Shown here piece after piece: positions 1-5,979 of a DNA stretch of 6,590 nucleotides (positions are counted from its first letter, which is position 1; every line of letters begins with the position of its first letter). The notes under the pieces were generated by a model. The model worked only from the letters and a program-made list of their open reading frames with translations. It was not told the DNA's origin and did not search any database. The DNA is from a bacterium (GTDB lineage Bacteria > Auribacterota > UBA3054 > B51-G9). The position numbers and the translations under genes are program-made. The stretch is from contig JAOZNZ010000185.1 of NCBI GenBank assembly GCA_029933535.1, positions 1-6,590 on the forward strand. The letters run 5' to 3'.

Positions 1-41
1 CGGCGGCACAATTTACAAACTGGTCCTGTGTATTTTGCCAT
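1..41 (-). CDS. rpsD: 30S ribosomal protein S4 (uS4), N-terminal fragment cut by the window edge
   Basis: The minus strand from base 41 starts with ATG and reads MAKYTGPVCKLCR before the window ends, which is the start of the zinc-type S4 family. Cys9 and Cys12 form the first CxxC half of the zinc site found in 'C+' S4 proteins; the rest lies outside the window. S4 is a primary 16S rRNA binder that nucleates assembly of the 30S body, and in several bacteria it represses its own operon. It sits 25 bases after rpsK, as expected for the alpha operon, so rpoA and rplQ probably follow. No clear Shine-Dalgarno sequence is visible before the ATG. Identification rests on 13 codons, but the match and gene position together make it convincing. 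Confidence 0.9.
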   Translation of the reverse strand, partial: MAKYTGPVCKLCR

Positions 42-66
42 AATAAGTTAATTTTATCGTTTTACG

Positions 67-459
67 TTATACTCGGCGTTGTTTTTTAGGTCTGCAACCG
101 TTATGTGGGACGGGAGTTACATCACTAATAGCGGTAACTTTAAGTCCTACAGTTTCAAAAGCCCTGATAGCAGATTCACGTCCTGAACCAGGTCCTTTAA
201 CTCTTACTTCTAATTCACGTAATCCATGCTGCATAGCCTGTTTTGCAGCTTCCTGAGCTACACGGGTAGCTACAAAAGCAGTAGATTTTCTAGCACCGGT
301 AAATTTTAGTACACCGGCAGAGCTCCATGAGATTACATTACCGTTTCTATCAGTGATAGTAACGATAGTATTATTAAATGTAGCCTGAACGTGAGCTATT
401 CCCTGGGGAATATTCTTCAGACTTTTTCTTGTTCTTTTTTTGGCGGGAGTTTTAGCCAT
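67..459 (-). CDS. rpsK: 30S ribosomal protein S11 (uS11)
   Basis: Encodes 130 residues, the normal length for bacterial S11. S11 lies on the 30S platform, where it contacts 16S rRNA near the mRNA exit region and partners with S6/S18. Visible family signatures are the early VQATFNNTIVTITD block (about residues 24-37), the SSAG segment (46-49), the VKGPGSGRE loop (about 87-95) and the basic C-terminus HNGCRPKKQRRV. The N-terminus is Lys/Arg-rich, as is usual for the RNA-binding tail. The ATG start gives the standard MAK opening. The 30-base gap after rpsM is AT-rich and shows no recognisable Shine-Dalgarno sequence. The gene is intact with no unusual residues. Confidence 0.98.
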   Translation of the reverse strand: MAKTPAKKRTRKSLKNIPQGIAHVQATFNNTIVTITDRNGNVISWSSAGVLKFTGARKSTAFVATRVAQEAAKQAMQHGLRELEVRVKGPGSGRESAIRAFETVGLKVTAISDVTPVPHNGCRPKKQRRV

Positions 460-489
460 TTTTTTAGAATTTTTATTTTAAATTATAAG

Positions 490-858
490 TTATTTCTTCC
501 TTGCACCCGGAAGTTTTTTCGGGCCCTTACGTGTACGGGCGTTTGTACTTGTTCGTTGTCCCCGCACAGGTAATCCTTTGCGATGTCGGGTTCCCCGATA
601 ACAATTAATAGATACAAGACGTTTAATATTTTGTTGAACGTCACGTCTTAAATCACCCTCAATCATATACTTCTGCTGAAGCAGTAAAGTGATTCTTTTA
701 ACATCTTCATCGGTCAGCTTCGATGCTCGCACATCAGGATCAACTTTAGCTTCTTCAAGAAGTTTAAGAGCGAGTGTCGGGCCAATACCATAAATATACT
801 GAATGGAAGCTTCCATTCTTTTACCTGCCGGAATATCTACACCAACTATACGGGGCAT
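490..858 (-). CDS. rpsM: 30S ribosomal protein S13 (uS13)
   Basis: Encodes 122 residues, typical of bacterial S13, which sits in the 30S head, contacts 50S through the intersubunit bridges and touches P-site tRNA with its tail. The sequence opens with MPRIVGVDIPAGKR and continues with the helix-two-turn-helix region containing YGIG (about 23-26). It ends with the diagnostic block YRGTRHRKGLPVRGQRT followed by TNARTRKG and a Lys-rich tail ending in ARKK. The ATG start is preceded by AAGGTG on the minus strand (bases 864-869) with a five-base spacer. It lies 27 bases after rpmJ and 30 bases before rpsK, the standard order. Nothing in it looks damaged. Confidence 0.98.
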   Translation of the reverse strand: MPRIVGVDIPAGKRMEASIQYIYGIGPTLALKLLEEAKVDPDVRASKLTDEDVKRITLLLQQKYMIEGDLRRDVQQNIKRLVSINCYRGTRHRKGLPVRGQRTSTNARTRKGPKKLPGARKK

Positions 859-863
859 AATTT

Positions 864-869
864 CACCTT
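864..869 (-). promoter_or_regulatory. Shine-Dalgarno site of rpsM
   Basis: The minus strand reads AAGGTG here, five bases before the rpsM ATG at 858. It is one of the clearer ribosome binding sites in the window and supports the chosen start. Confidence 0.75.
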
Positions 870-885
870 ATAAATTCAAAAGTTA

Positions 886-999
886 TTAACCCTGACGCTG
901 CTTATGGCGCGGGTTAGAACACACAACACGAATCACACGTTTTCTGCGAATGATTCTACATTTTTCACATAATCTTTTTACTGAAGCTCGGACTCTCAT
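886..999 (-). CDS. rpmJ: 50S ribosomal protein L36 (bL36), zinc-ribbon form
   Basis: A small gene of 37 codons plus TAA. The protein reads MRVRASVKRLCEKCRIIRR and ends VVCSNPRHKQRQG, matching bL36 along its whole length (usual length 37-38). L36 is a zinc-ribbon protein of the 50S subunit bound near the base of the GTPase-associated region of 23S rRNA. The four zinc ligands of the C+ type are present: Cys11, Cys14, Cys27 and His32. The gene is 19 bases after map and 27 bases before rpsM. In most bacteria infA precedes it directly, but here there is no room for infA. Before the ATG only a weak purine stretch is seen, not a good Shine-Dalgarno sequence. Confidence 0.97.
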   Translation of the reverse strand: MRVRASVKRLCEKCRIIRRKRVIRVVCSNPRHKQRQG

Positions 1000-1018
1000 A
1001 ATATTTTTTCTTTAAGTT

Positions 1019-1783
1019 TTATATTTTTGTCAAAATTTCACAGCCTTTTACAGTTACTAAAACTGTATTCTCATAATGAGCACTCGGTAATCCGTCACTA
1101 GTAACAACTGTCCATCCATCGTCAAGCACCCGTACTCTAAAATCACCCATTGTCACCATAGGTTCAATTGCAAGAGTTGCACCTGCAGGAATAATCGGTC
1201 CTGTTCCCTGTTTTCCGAAATTCGGAATTTGCGGCGGCTCATGTAAATTTGTTCCGATACCGTGTCCCACATAATCTCTCACGATTCCATATCCGTAACT
1301 TTCGCAAAAAGTTTGTATCGTATGAGATATATCACCAAGCCGAATTCCTGCTTTTATAACTTTGCAGGCTTCATAAAAAGACTGCTCGGTTATACTTACA
1401 AGCTTATCAATATCATCAGGCATAGCGCCAACTCTTAATGTCCGGGCAGCATCGCCGTAATAGCCATCAATAATAACACCGAAATCAATGCTTACAATAT
1501 CGCCGGAATTAAGTTGTCGATTACCGGGTATTCCGTGTATAACTTCTTCATTCACTGAAATACAAGCATTAGCCGGGTAGCCGTGATAATCGTAAAAAGC
1601 CGGAATTGCATTTTTGGCAATAACAAACTCGGCTAGAATGGAATCCAATTCAAGCGTTGTAATTCCCGGTTTTACTGCATCGGCGGCGATTTGCAAAGCT
1701 CTTGCAGTTAAAGAACAGGCTAATCTCATTTTTTTGAGGTTAGCATCTGATTTAACCGGAATTCTTTGCTTTCGGCGAGCCAT
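1019..1783 (-). CDS. map: Methionine aminopeptidase, type I
   Basis: Encodes 254 residues, normal for type I methionine aminopeptidase, the cytosolic metalloenzyme that removes the initiator Met when the second residue is small. The dinuclear metal ligands are all visible: Asp100 (in SIDFG), Asp111 (in GDAARTL), His174 (GHGIG), Glu207 (IEPM) and Glu238 (ENTV). The substrate-contacting histidines correspond to His83 (VIHGIP) and His181 (LHEPP). The short N-terminus, without an SH3-like zinc-finger extension, fits subtype Ia. It follows adk after only 7 bases and has no clear Shine-Dalgarno sequence, so it may depend on ribosomes finishing adk. The adk-map pairing after secY is common, but the usual infA downstream is missing. 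Confidence 0.97.
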   Translation of the reverse strand: MARRKQRIPVKSDANLKKMRLACSLTARALQIAADAVKPGITTLELDSILAEFVIAKNAIPAFYDYHGYPANACISVNEEVIHGIPGNRQLNSGDIVSIDFGVIIDGYYGDAARTLRVGAMPDDIDKLVSITEQSFYEACKVIKAGIRLGDISHTIQTFCESYGYGIVRDYVGHGIGTNLHEPPQIPNFGKQGTGPIIPAGATLAIEPMVTMGDFRVRVLDDGWTVVTSDGLPSAHYENTVLVTVKGCEILTKI

Positions 1784-1790
1784 GATATAT

Positions 1791-2432
1791 TTATTTAATT
1801 AACGCAAGCATCGCATTGAGAGTTTCTTCTCTTTGCGCGTTTGCATCAACGTCTTTCAAAAGATCTTTTTGACGATAATAATCAATCAACGCTTCCGTTG
1901 AATTTCTATAAACTTCAAGACGGTTTAAAATAGTATCAGCTTTATCGTCATCACGCTGATAAAGTTCACCGCCGCATTCATCGCAAATGCCGCTTTGTTT
2001 AGACGGCATATTTTCCACATGATATATAGCGCCGCAATTTCTGCAAACACGTCGCCCTGTTAATCTTGAAAGAACAGTTTTGTCATTGCAGACAAGATTG
2101 ACAACAAGATCCATATTAAGTCCGTCGTTTTCAAGTGTTTCATCAAGTTTCTGCGCCTGAATAATAGTGCGCGGAAAACCGTCAAGAAGAAATCCTTCCT
2201 TACAATCGGGCTGTTGAATTCTCTCACGAACCATTCCAACAACAACATCGTCCGGAACAAGTTCACCTGAATCCATATATTTTTTTGCTTCTAATCCAAG
2301 AGGAGTACCTTCTTTCAAAGAAGCTCTGAACATTTCACCTGTGGAGATATGAGGAATTCCAACTTCTTTAGCAATAGAAGCTGCCTGAGTACCTTTACCT
2401 GCTCCCGGAGGGCCTAATAAAATAACACGCAT
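1791..2432 (-). CDS. adk: Adenylate kinase with zinc-binding LID domain
   Basis: Encodes 213 residues of a long-type adenylate kinase, which catalyses ATP + AMP = 2 ADP in the cytosol. The P-loop GPPGAGKGT is at residues 7-15, the AMP-site STGEMFR at 30-36, DGFPR at 84-88 and TGRR at 125-128 at the start of the LID. The LID carries Cys130, Cys133, Cys150 and Cys153 as two CxxC pairs, the structural zinc site known from Bacillus-type enzymes and lacking in E. coli Adk. RDDD (160-163) and Arg171 follow. Its ATG shares one base with the secY stop (TAATG), so translation is probably coupled to secY. A GGGAG site inside the end of secY supports this start. Confidence 0.98.
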   Translation of the reverse strand: MRVILLGPPGAGKGTQAASIAKEVGIPHISTGEMFRASLKEGTPLGLEAKKYMDSGELVPDDVVVGMVRERIQQPDCKEGFLLDGFPRTIIQAQKLDETLENDGLNMDLVVNLVCNDKTVLSRLTGRRVCRNCGAIYHVENMPSKQSGICDECGGELYQRDDDKADTILNRLEVYRNSTEALIDYYRQKDLLKDVDANAQREETLNAMLALIK

Positions 2433-3751
2433 TAATATCTCCCTTTAAGTTTACCGTCTTTCATAAAACCATCATAATGCCGCATAAGAAGGTGCGCTTC
2501 AACTTGCTGCATTGTATCCAGCATAACACCGACAGTGATGAGCAATCCTGTGCCTCCTAGAAAACTGGCAATCATAGGATTAATCTGCAGCCATTCAGAA
2601 ATAATCATTGGTGTAACAGCAATAACGGCAAGAAAAATCGAACCGGCCACTGTAAGTCTAACCATAGTATATTCTAAAAAATCGGCAGTAGGCTTGCCCG
2701 GTCTGATACCCGGAACAAAAGCACCGCTTTTCTTAAAATCATCTGCAATTTGTACAGGATTGAAAGTTATCGCTGTATAAAAAAAGCAGAAGAAAATAAT
2801 ACATACTGCAAAAGAAAAAAGATACACAAATCCACCGCGCGCAAAATACCCGAAGAAATCTCTTAACATAGGAAGACTCTCAGGTATAACTTTTGCCAAA
2901 GCAGCAGGAAGCATAAGAATTGCAGAAGCAAAAATAATGGGAATAACACCTGCCTGATTAACACGCAAAGGAATATAAGTTGACTGGCCGCCAAATGTTT
3001 TTCCGCCTGCAACCCGTTTCGCGTATTGAACAGGAATTCTGCGTTGTCCCTGAATAACATAAATAACACCGGCAACAACTGCTACAAACATAACAATCAG
3101 TAAAACTGCCTGCCAAAACGGTCTGCTTTCACCGGCACCAATTCCGTATAATTTCCATAACATTCTTCCGGCAACGGGCATTCTGGAAACAATACCAGCC
3201 ATAATAATAAGAGAAATACCATTTCCAATTCCCCTTGATGTAATCTGTTCACCGATCCACATAAGCCAAATAGTACCGGCAGTCAAAGTAATAATTACAA
3301 TAATATTAAACCATGGAGCCGGGATAAGATTTACTCCCCCTTTGACAAGCTGATTGCTCAGCATTAGCGCCTGAATAATACAAACAGCAACTGTACCGTA
3401 ACGTGTATATTGATTGATTTTCTTTCTGCCCGCTTCACCTTCGTGTGACAATTTTTCAAGAGTAGGTACTACACTTGTCATCAACTGTAAAATAATTGAA
3501 GCTGAAATATACGGCATAATACCGAGCGCAAGAATTGTAACATTACGCATCGCTCCACCGGTAAATAAATCCATCATATTCATCAGACCGCTTGTAGAAG
3601 CAGAACCGAAAAAGTCTTTCAACTTTTCAGGATTAATACCCGGAGTAGGAATATACGCACCAATACGATAAACTGAAAGCAGAACGAGCGTAAACAATAG
3701 ACGGTTACGCAGTTCTTTAATTCTAAACATATTTATGATGGTGCGAAGCAT
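2432..3751 (-). CDS. secY: Preprotein translocase subunit SecY
   Basis: Encodes 439 residues, the normal size for SecY, the channel subunit of the SecYEG translocon in the inner membrane. Ten hydrophobic segments can be traced, roughly at residues 18-34, 70-92, 118-135, 147-165, 176-190, 213-235, 266-285, 305-328, 362-384 and 394-412. The plug region lies around 55-68. Family signatures include IPTPGIN (34-40), RGIGNGIS (173-180), the cytosolic loop QRRIPVQYAKR (236-246), and NPVQIADDFKKSGAFVPGIRPG around 331-352, the loop region that contacts the ribosome and SecA. The first ATG is six bases after the rplO stop; a second in-frame Met at codon 8 is possible but would shorten the N-terminal helix. 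The stop overlaps adk by one base. Confidence 0.98.
   Translation of the reverse strand: MLRTIINMFRIKELRNRLLFTLVLLSVYRIGAYIPTPGINPEKLKDFFGSASTSGLMNMMDLFTGGAMRNVTILALGIMPYISASIILQLMTSVVPTLEKLSHEGEAGRKKINQYTRYGTVAVCIIQALMLSNQLVKGGVNLIPAPWFNIIVIITLTAGTIWLMWIGEQITSRGIGNGISLIIMAGIVSRMPVAGRMLWKLYGIGAGESRPFWQAVLLIVMFVAVVAGVIYVIQGQRRIPVQYAKRVAGGKTFGGQSTYIPLRVNQAGVIPIIFASAILMLPAALAKVIPESLPMLRDFFGYFARGGFVYLFSFAVCIIFFCFFYTAITFNPVQIADDFKKSGAFVPGIRPGKPTADFLEYTMVRLTVAGSIFLAVIAVTPMIISEWLQINPMIASFLGGTGLLITVGVMLDTMQQVEAHLLMRHYDGFMKDGKLKGRY
2439..2443 (-). promoter_or_regulatory. Shine-Dalgarno site of adk inside the 3' end of secY
   Basis: The minus strand reads GGGAG (within AAAGGGAG) six bases before the adk ATG. 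It lies in the last codons of secY, consistent with coupled translation across the TAATG junction. Confidence 0.75.
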
Positions 3752-3757
3752 AATAAA

Positions 3758-4366
3758 TTATTTCTCCTCAGATTTTTCGCTATCTTTTTTAGAGTCTTTA
3801 GTTTCTTTTTTTGGGGCAGCTTTTTTAGTTACTTTCTTAACAGTTTCTTTTTTTTCGGTAACTTTTTCAGCAGTTTTTTTTGTTACTTTTTTCTCAGTTT
3901 CTTTATCTTCAGATGCTTTTCCAATAACTTCACAAGTTCCGCCTGCCGAAGTAATTTTACTTTCTGCAGATTTTGAAAATTTATCAGCTTTAATATTTAA
4001 TGAAACTGAAATTTCACCGGTTCCAAGTACTTTAAGTTTTGAATCGCGGGAATTCCTAATCAATCCTGCTTTCGCTAACAATTCAGCAGTAATTTCTGTT
4101 CCGGCTTTAAATTTTGCTAAATCGCATACGTTAATAACTTCGTAAACTGTTGTATATCTGAAATTACTAAAACCTCTTCTGGGAAGACGTCTGTAAATAG
4201 GTGTTTGACCTCCTTCAAATCCGGGACGAACTCCACCGCCTGAGCGTGATCCCTGACCATTCTCTCCGCGGCCTGAAGTTTTACCGAGACCGGAACCCGG
4301 ACCGCAACCAAGACGTTTTCTTGAGAAGCGAGATTTTTTTGGAGGTGTTAAATCGTGTAACTGCAT
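3758..4366 (-). CDS. rplO: 50S ribosomal protein L15 (uL15) with long Lys/Glu-rich C-terminal tail
   Basis: Encodes 202 residues, whereas most bacterial L15 proteins have about 145-150. L15 is a late-assembly 50S protein with a long basic N-terminal extension threading through 23S rRNA. The N-terminal half is canonical: MQLHDLTPPKKSR, then the Gly/Arg-rich stretch with CGPGSGLGKTSGRG (21-34), GGGVRPGFEGGQTPIYRRLP (43-62) and GFSNFRY. The globular part continues to about residue 150 (VIGK). Residues 151-202 form an extra low-complexity tail with 19 Lys, 10 Glu and 3 Asp. The ATG is preceded by AAGGT (4375-4379) with an 8-base spacer. It follows rpsE directly; rpmD, normally between them, is absent. 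The core call is certain; the role of the tail is unknown. Confidence 0.97.
   Translation of the reverse strand: MQLHDLTPPKKSRFSRKRLGCGPGSGLGKTSGRGENGQGSRSGGGVRPGFEGGQTPIYRRLPRRGFSNFRYTTVYEVINVCDLAKFKAGTEITAELLAKAGLIRNSRDSKLKVLGTGEISVSLNIKADKFSKSAESKITSAGGTCEVIGKASEDKETEKKVTKKTAEKVTEKKETVKKVTKKAAPKKETKDSKKDSEKSEEK
3761..3916 (-). repeat. rplO: Low-complexity A-rich stretch coding for the L15 tail
   Basis: This part of rplO codes for residues 151-202. The hexapeptide KKVTKK occurs at residues 159-164 and again at 177-182, 18 residues (54 bases) apart, with variable Thr/Ala/Glu/Lys text between. On the mRNA strand the Lys codons create A-rich runs, including two runs of eight A (plus-strand T runs at 3848-3855 and 3874-3881). 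The reading frame stays open throughout and ends at a normal TAA. It looks like lineage-specific extension by repeat growth rather than a separate domain. Confidence 0.7.
3764..3769 (-). promoter_or_regulatory. Probable Shine-Dalgarno site of secY inside the 3' end of rplO
   Basis: The minus strand reads GAGGAG in the last sense codons of rplO, 12 bases before the secY ATG at 3751. The spacer is longer than ideal, but the motif is strong and no better start lies closer. The short rplO-secY gap fits coupled translation. Confidence 0.55.
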
Positions 4367-4374
4367 TTTTAAAT

Positions 4375-4379
4375 ACCTT
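4375..4379 (-). promoter_or_regulatory. Shine-Dalgarno site of rplO
   Basis: The minus strand reads AAGGT, 8 bases before the rplO ATG at 4366. It sits in the otherwise A/T-only part of the 42-base rpsE-rplO junction. Confidence 0.65.
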
Positions 4380-4408
4380 ATAAATTTTAAAATCTAATTA
4401 ATTATCTC

Positions 4409-5005
4409 TTATTCAGTAACCGTTTCAGCTACCGTCTGAGCAGCAGCATCATTTGACGGTTCATCAACTGATGGTTTTTCAACTTCAGCGGGTTGAATTG
4501 TTTCTTCAACATATTCTTTGAGAACGATTCCACGACGTTTGAAAGCTTCTTTTTTTGTAATAAGCGATTCTAGCGCCGACATTGCTGCTTTAGCAACGTT
4601 CATTGAATTGTTAGAACCCAGACTTTTGCTGAGAATATCTCTAATACCTATTGCTTCCATAACTGCACGCACTGCTCCGCCTGCAATGATACCTGTACCT
4701 GAAGTAGCAGGTTTCAAGATAACCTGTCCACCTTTATATTTACCAATAACAGTATGAGGAATAGTAGTGCGGTATGTAGCAATACGTGTCATATTTTTAT
4801 TTGCATCTTCAAGGGCTTTTCTTATAGCTTCTGAAACTTCATTAGCTTTTCCAAAGCCCAATCCTGCCTGGCCTTTGGTATCCCCTACTACAACAAGCGC
4901 GCTGAAAGAGAAACGTCTTCCGCCTTTTACAACTTTAGAACTGCGGTTAACTCTGATTACTTTCTCAATTTGATCTGAGCTTGTTTCGTTTGAATATTGA
5001 GTCAC
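4409..5005 (-). CDS. rpsE: 30S ribosomal protein S5 (uS5) with acidic C-terminal tail
   Basis: Encodes 198 residues; E. coli S5 has about 167. S5 lies at the 30S body/head neck near the mRNA entry site and affects decoding fidelity. The N-terminal double-stranded RNA-binding-like domain includes VNRSSKVVKGGRRFSFSALV (about 19-38), with an intact VKGGR loop of the type linked to spectinomycin sensitivity. The C-terminal domain carries GTGIIAGGAVRAVMEAIGI (103-121). Residues 164-198 are an additional tail with 10 acidic and one basic residue, ending QTVAETVTE. The start is GTG, supported by GGAG seven bases upstream and the lack of a suitable ATG. The gap to rplR is 20 bases. No rpmD follows. 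Confidence 0.97.
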   Translation of the reverse strand: MTQYSNETSSDQIEKVIRVNRSSKVVKGGRRFSFSALVVVGDTKGQAGLGFGKANEVSEAIRKALEDANKNMTRIATYRTTIPHTVIGKYKGGQVILKPATSGTGIIAGGAVRAVMEAIGIRDILSKSLGSNNSMNVAKAAMSALESLITKKEAFKRRGIVLKEYVEETIQPAEVEKPSVDEPSNDAAAQTVAETVTE

Positions 5006-5012
5006 TCGATTA

Positions 5013-5016
5013 CTCC
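5013..5016 (-). promoter_or_regulatory. Shine-Dalgarno site that fixes the GTG start of rpsE
   Basis: The minus strand reads GGAG (in CGGAGT) with a seven-base spacer to the GTG at 5005. This supports GTG as the real initiator. Confidence 0.75.
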
Positions 5017-5025
5017 GATTCGATG

Positions 5026-5397
5026 TTAGAATTTCAGTCCGGCTTCTCGCGCAGCGTCGGCAAGAGCTTTAATTTTGCCGTGATATTTATATCCGGCTCT
5101 ATCAAGGACAACATTTGTTATATTTGCTGCCAAAGCTACTTCAGCAATTTTCTTACCGATTTCAGCTGCGGCGTTAACATTAGCGCGGCTGCCTTCAATG
5201 CCGCAATTTTTGCCTGAACTATTAGCTGCAACAATGACTTTACCTGTGACATCGTCTATAAGCTGTGCATAAATATATTTCAAACTGCAAAATAAATTCA
5301 GTCTGGGGCGGTCAGCAGTACCGCTTATTTTAGAGCGAATTCTCTGCTGACGTCTTCGTCTTAGCGACAAATCTTTTCTTTTATTAATTACCTTCAC
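5026..5397 (-). CDS. rplR: 50S ribosomal protein L18 (uL18)
   Basis: Encodes 123 residues, usual for bacterial L18, which binds 5S rRNA together with L5 and brings it to the central protuberance of the 50S subunit. The basic N-terminus has the RRRRQQRIRSKISGT block (about 13-27), followed by DRPRL (29-33), the strand KYIYAQLIDD (40-49), and the C-terminal signature DRAGYKYHGKIKALADAARE (99-118) then AGLKF. The start is GTG: there is no Met codon in the N-terminal region and upstream codons soon enter the rplF stop region. Only a weak GAGA lies upstream. Gaps are 20 bases to rplF and 20 bases to rpsE. The gene is intact. Confidence 0.96.
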   Translation of the reverse strand: MKVINKRKDLSLRRRRQQRIRSKISGTADRPRLNLFCSLKYIYAQLIDDVTGKVIVAANSSGKNCGIEGSRANVNAAAEIGKKIAEVALAANITNVVLDRAGYKYHGKIKALADAAREAGLKF

Positions 5398-5417
5398 TTT
5401 TTTTCTCGGGTACTGCG

Positions 5418-5957
5418 TTAACCGGCTATAGTCTTACCGGCTTTTTGTCTTACATATTCATCTACGTATCTAATTCCTTTACCTTTATAAGGTTCCGGTG
5501 GATAAAAAGCACGGATTTTAGCTGCTACTGCACCAACAATTTCTTTTGAAATTCCTGCAACCGATAGTTTTGTATTTCCTTCCACAGTAATAGTAACTTC
5601 TTCCGGAATGGCAAAAATCACATCGTGAGATTTACCAATACTAAGCACTAAATCTTTACCTGTTATTTTTGCTCTGTAACCAACACCTCTGATTTCGAGT
5701 TTTTTTTCGAAACCTTTACTTGTGCCAATCACATAATTATTAAGAATACTTCTAACCGTACCATGCAATTGACGCACTGTTTTTAAATCAGATAGTCTTT
5801 TTACTGCAATAGAGTTATTTTCAACTTCTACTTTTATCCCTTCAGGGATTTTAAATTCTAATTGCCCTTTGGGTCCTTTAACCATAACAACTTCATTGTT
5901 GTTAGTAAAAGTTACACCTTCAGGGATTTGTATTAATGTTTCACCAATTCGAGACAC
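5418..5957 (-). CDS. rplF: 50S ribosomal protein L6 (uL6)
   Basis: Encodes 179 residues, typical of L6, a two-domain protein near the sarcin-ricin loop and the factor-binding site of the 50S subunit. The start MSRIGE is standard, with KGPKG at 27-31 in the first repeat, GFEKKLEIRGVGYRA at 82-96 in the second, and the family signature PPEPYKGKGIRY at 153-164 near the C-terminus. The initiator is GTG, backed by AGGAG six bases upstream (5964-5968). A start further upstream is unlikely because the protein already opens exactly as other L6 proteins do. The gap to rpsH is 22 bases and to rplR 20 bases. Confidence 0.98.
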   Translation of the reverse strand: MSRIGETLIQIPEGVTFTNNNEVVMVKGPKGQLEFKIPEGIKVEVENNSIAVKRLSDLKTVRQLHGTVRSILNNYVIGTSKGFEKKLEIRGVGYRAKITGKDLVLSIGKSHDVIFAIPEEVTITVEGNTKLSVAGISKEIVGAVAAKIRAFYPPEPYKGKGIRYVDEYVRQKAGKTIAG

Positions 5958-5963
5958 GATGTG

Positions 5964-5968
5964 CTCCT
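5964..5968 (-). promoter_or_regulatory. Shine-Dalgarno site that fixes the GTG start of rplF
   Basis: The minus strand reads AGGAG with a six-base spacer to the GTG at 5957, close to ideal. It is the strongest ribosome binding site in the window. Confidence 0.8.
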
Positions 5969-5979
5969 ATAATAAATGT

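Noticed and set aside
2060..2266. Minus-strand 68-codon open frame inside adk
   Set aside because: Out-of-frame reading within adk, whose own frame is fully conserved; no sign of a real overlapping gene.
3735..4145. Plus-strand open frame of 136 codons, Phe/Ser/Val-rich, opposite rplO and the start of secY
   Set aside because: It is the antisense reading of the Lys/Glu-rich rplO tail (AAA/GAA codons read as TTT/TTC). It has no family resemblance and lies opposite a certain gene.
4384..4404. A/T-only palindromes (ATTTTAAAAT and TAATTAATTA) between rpsE and rplO, considered as a terminator or operator
   Set aside because: No GC in the stems and no U-run downstream of a stable hairpin; such short palindromes are expected by chance in A/T-only spacer DNA.
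4981..5217. Plus-strand 78-codon open frame opposite rplR and the 5' end of rpsE
   Set aside because: Antisense shadow of two well-identified ribosomal protein genes with no recognisable protein features.
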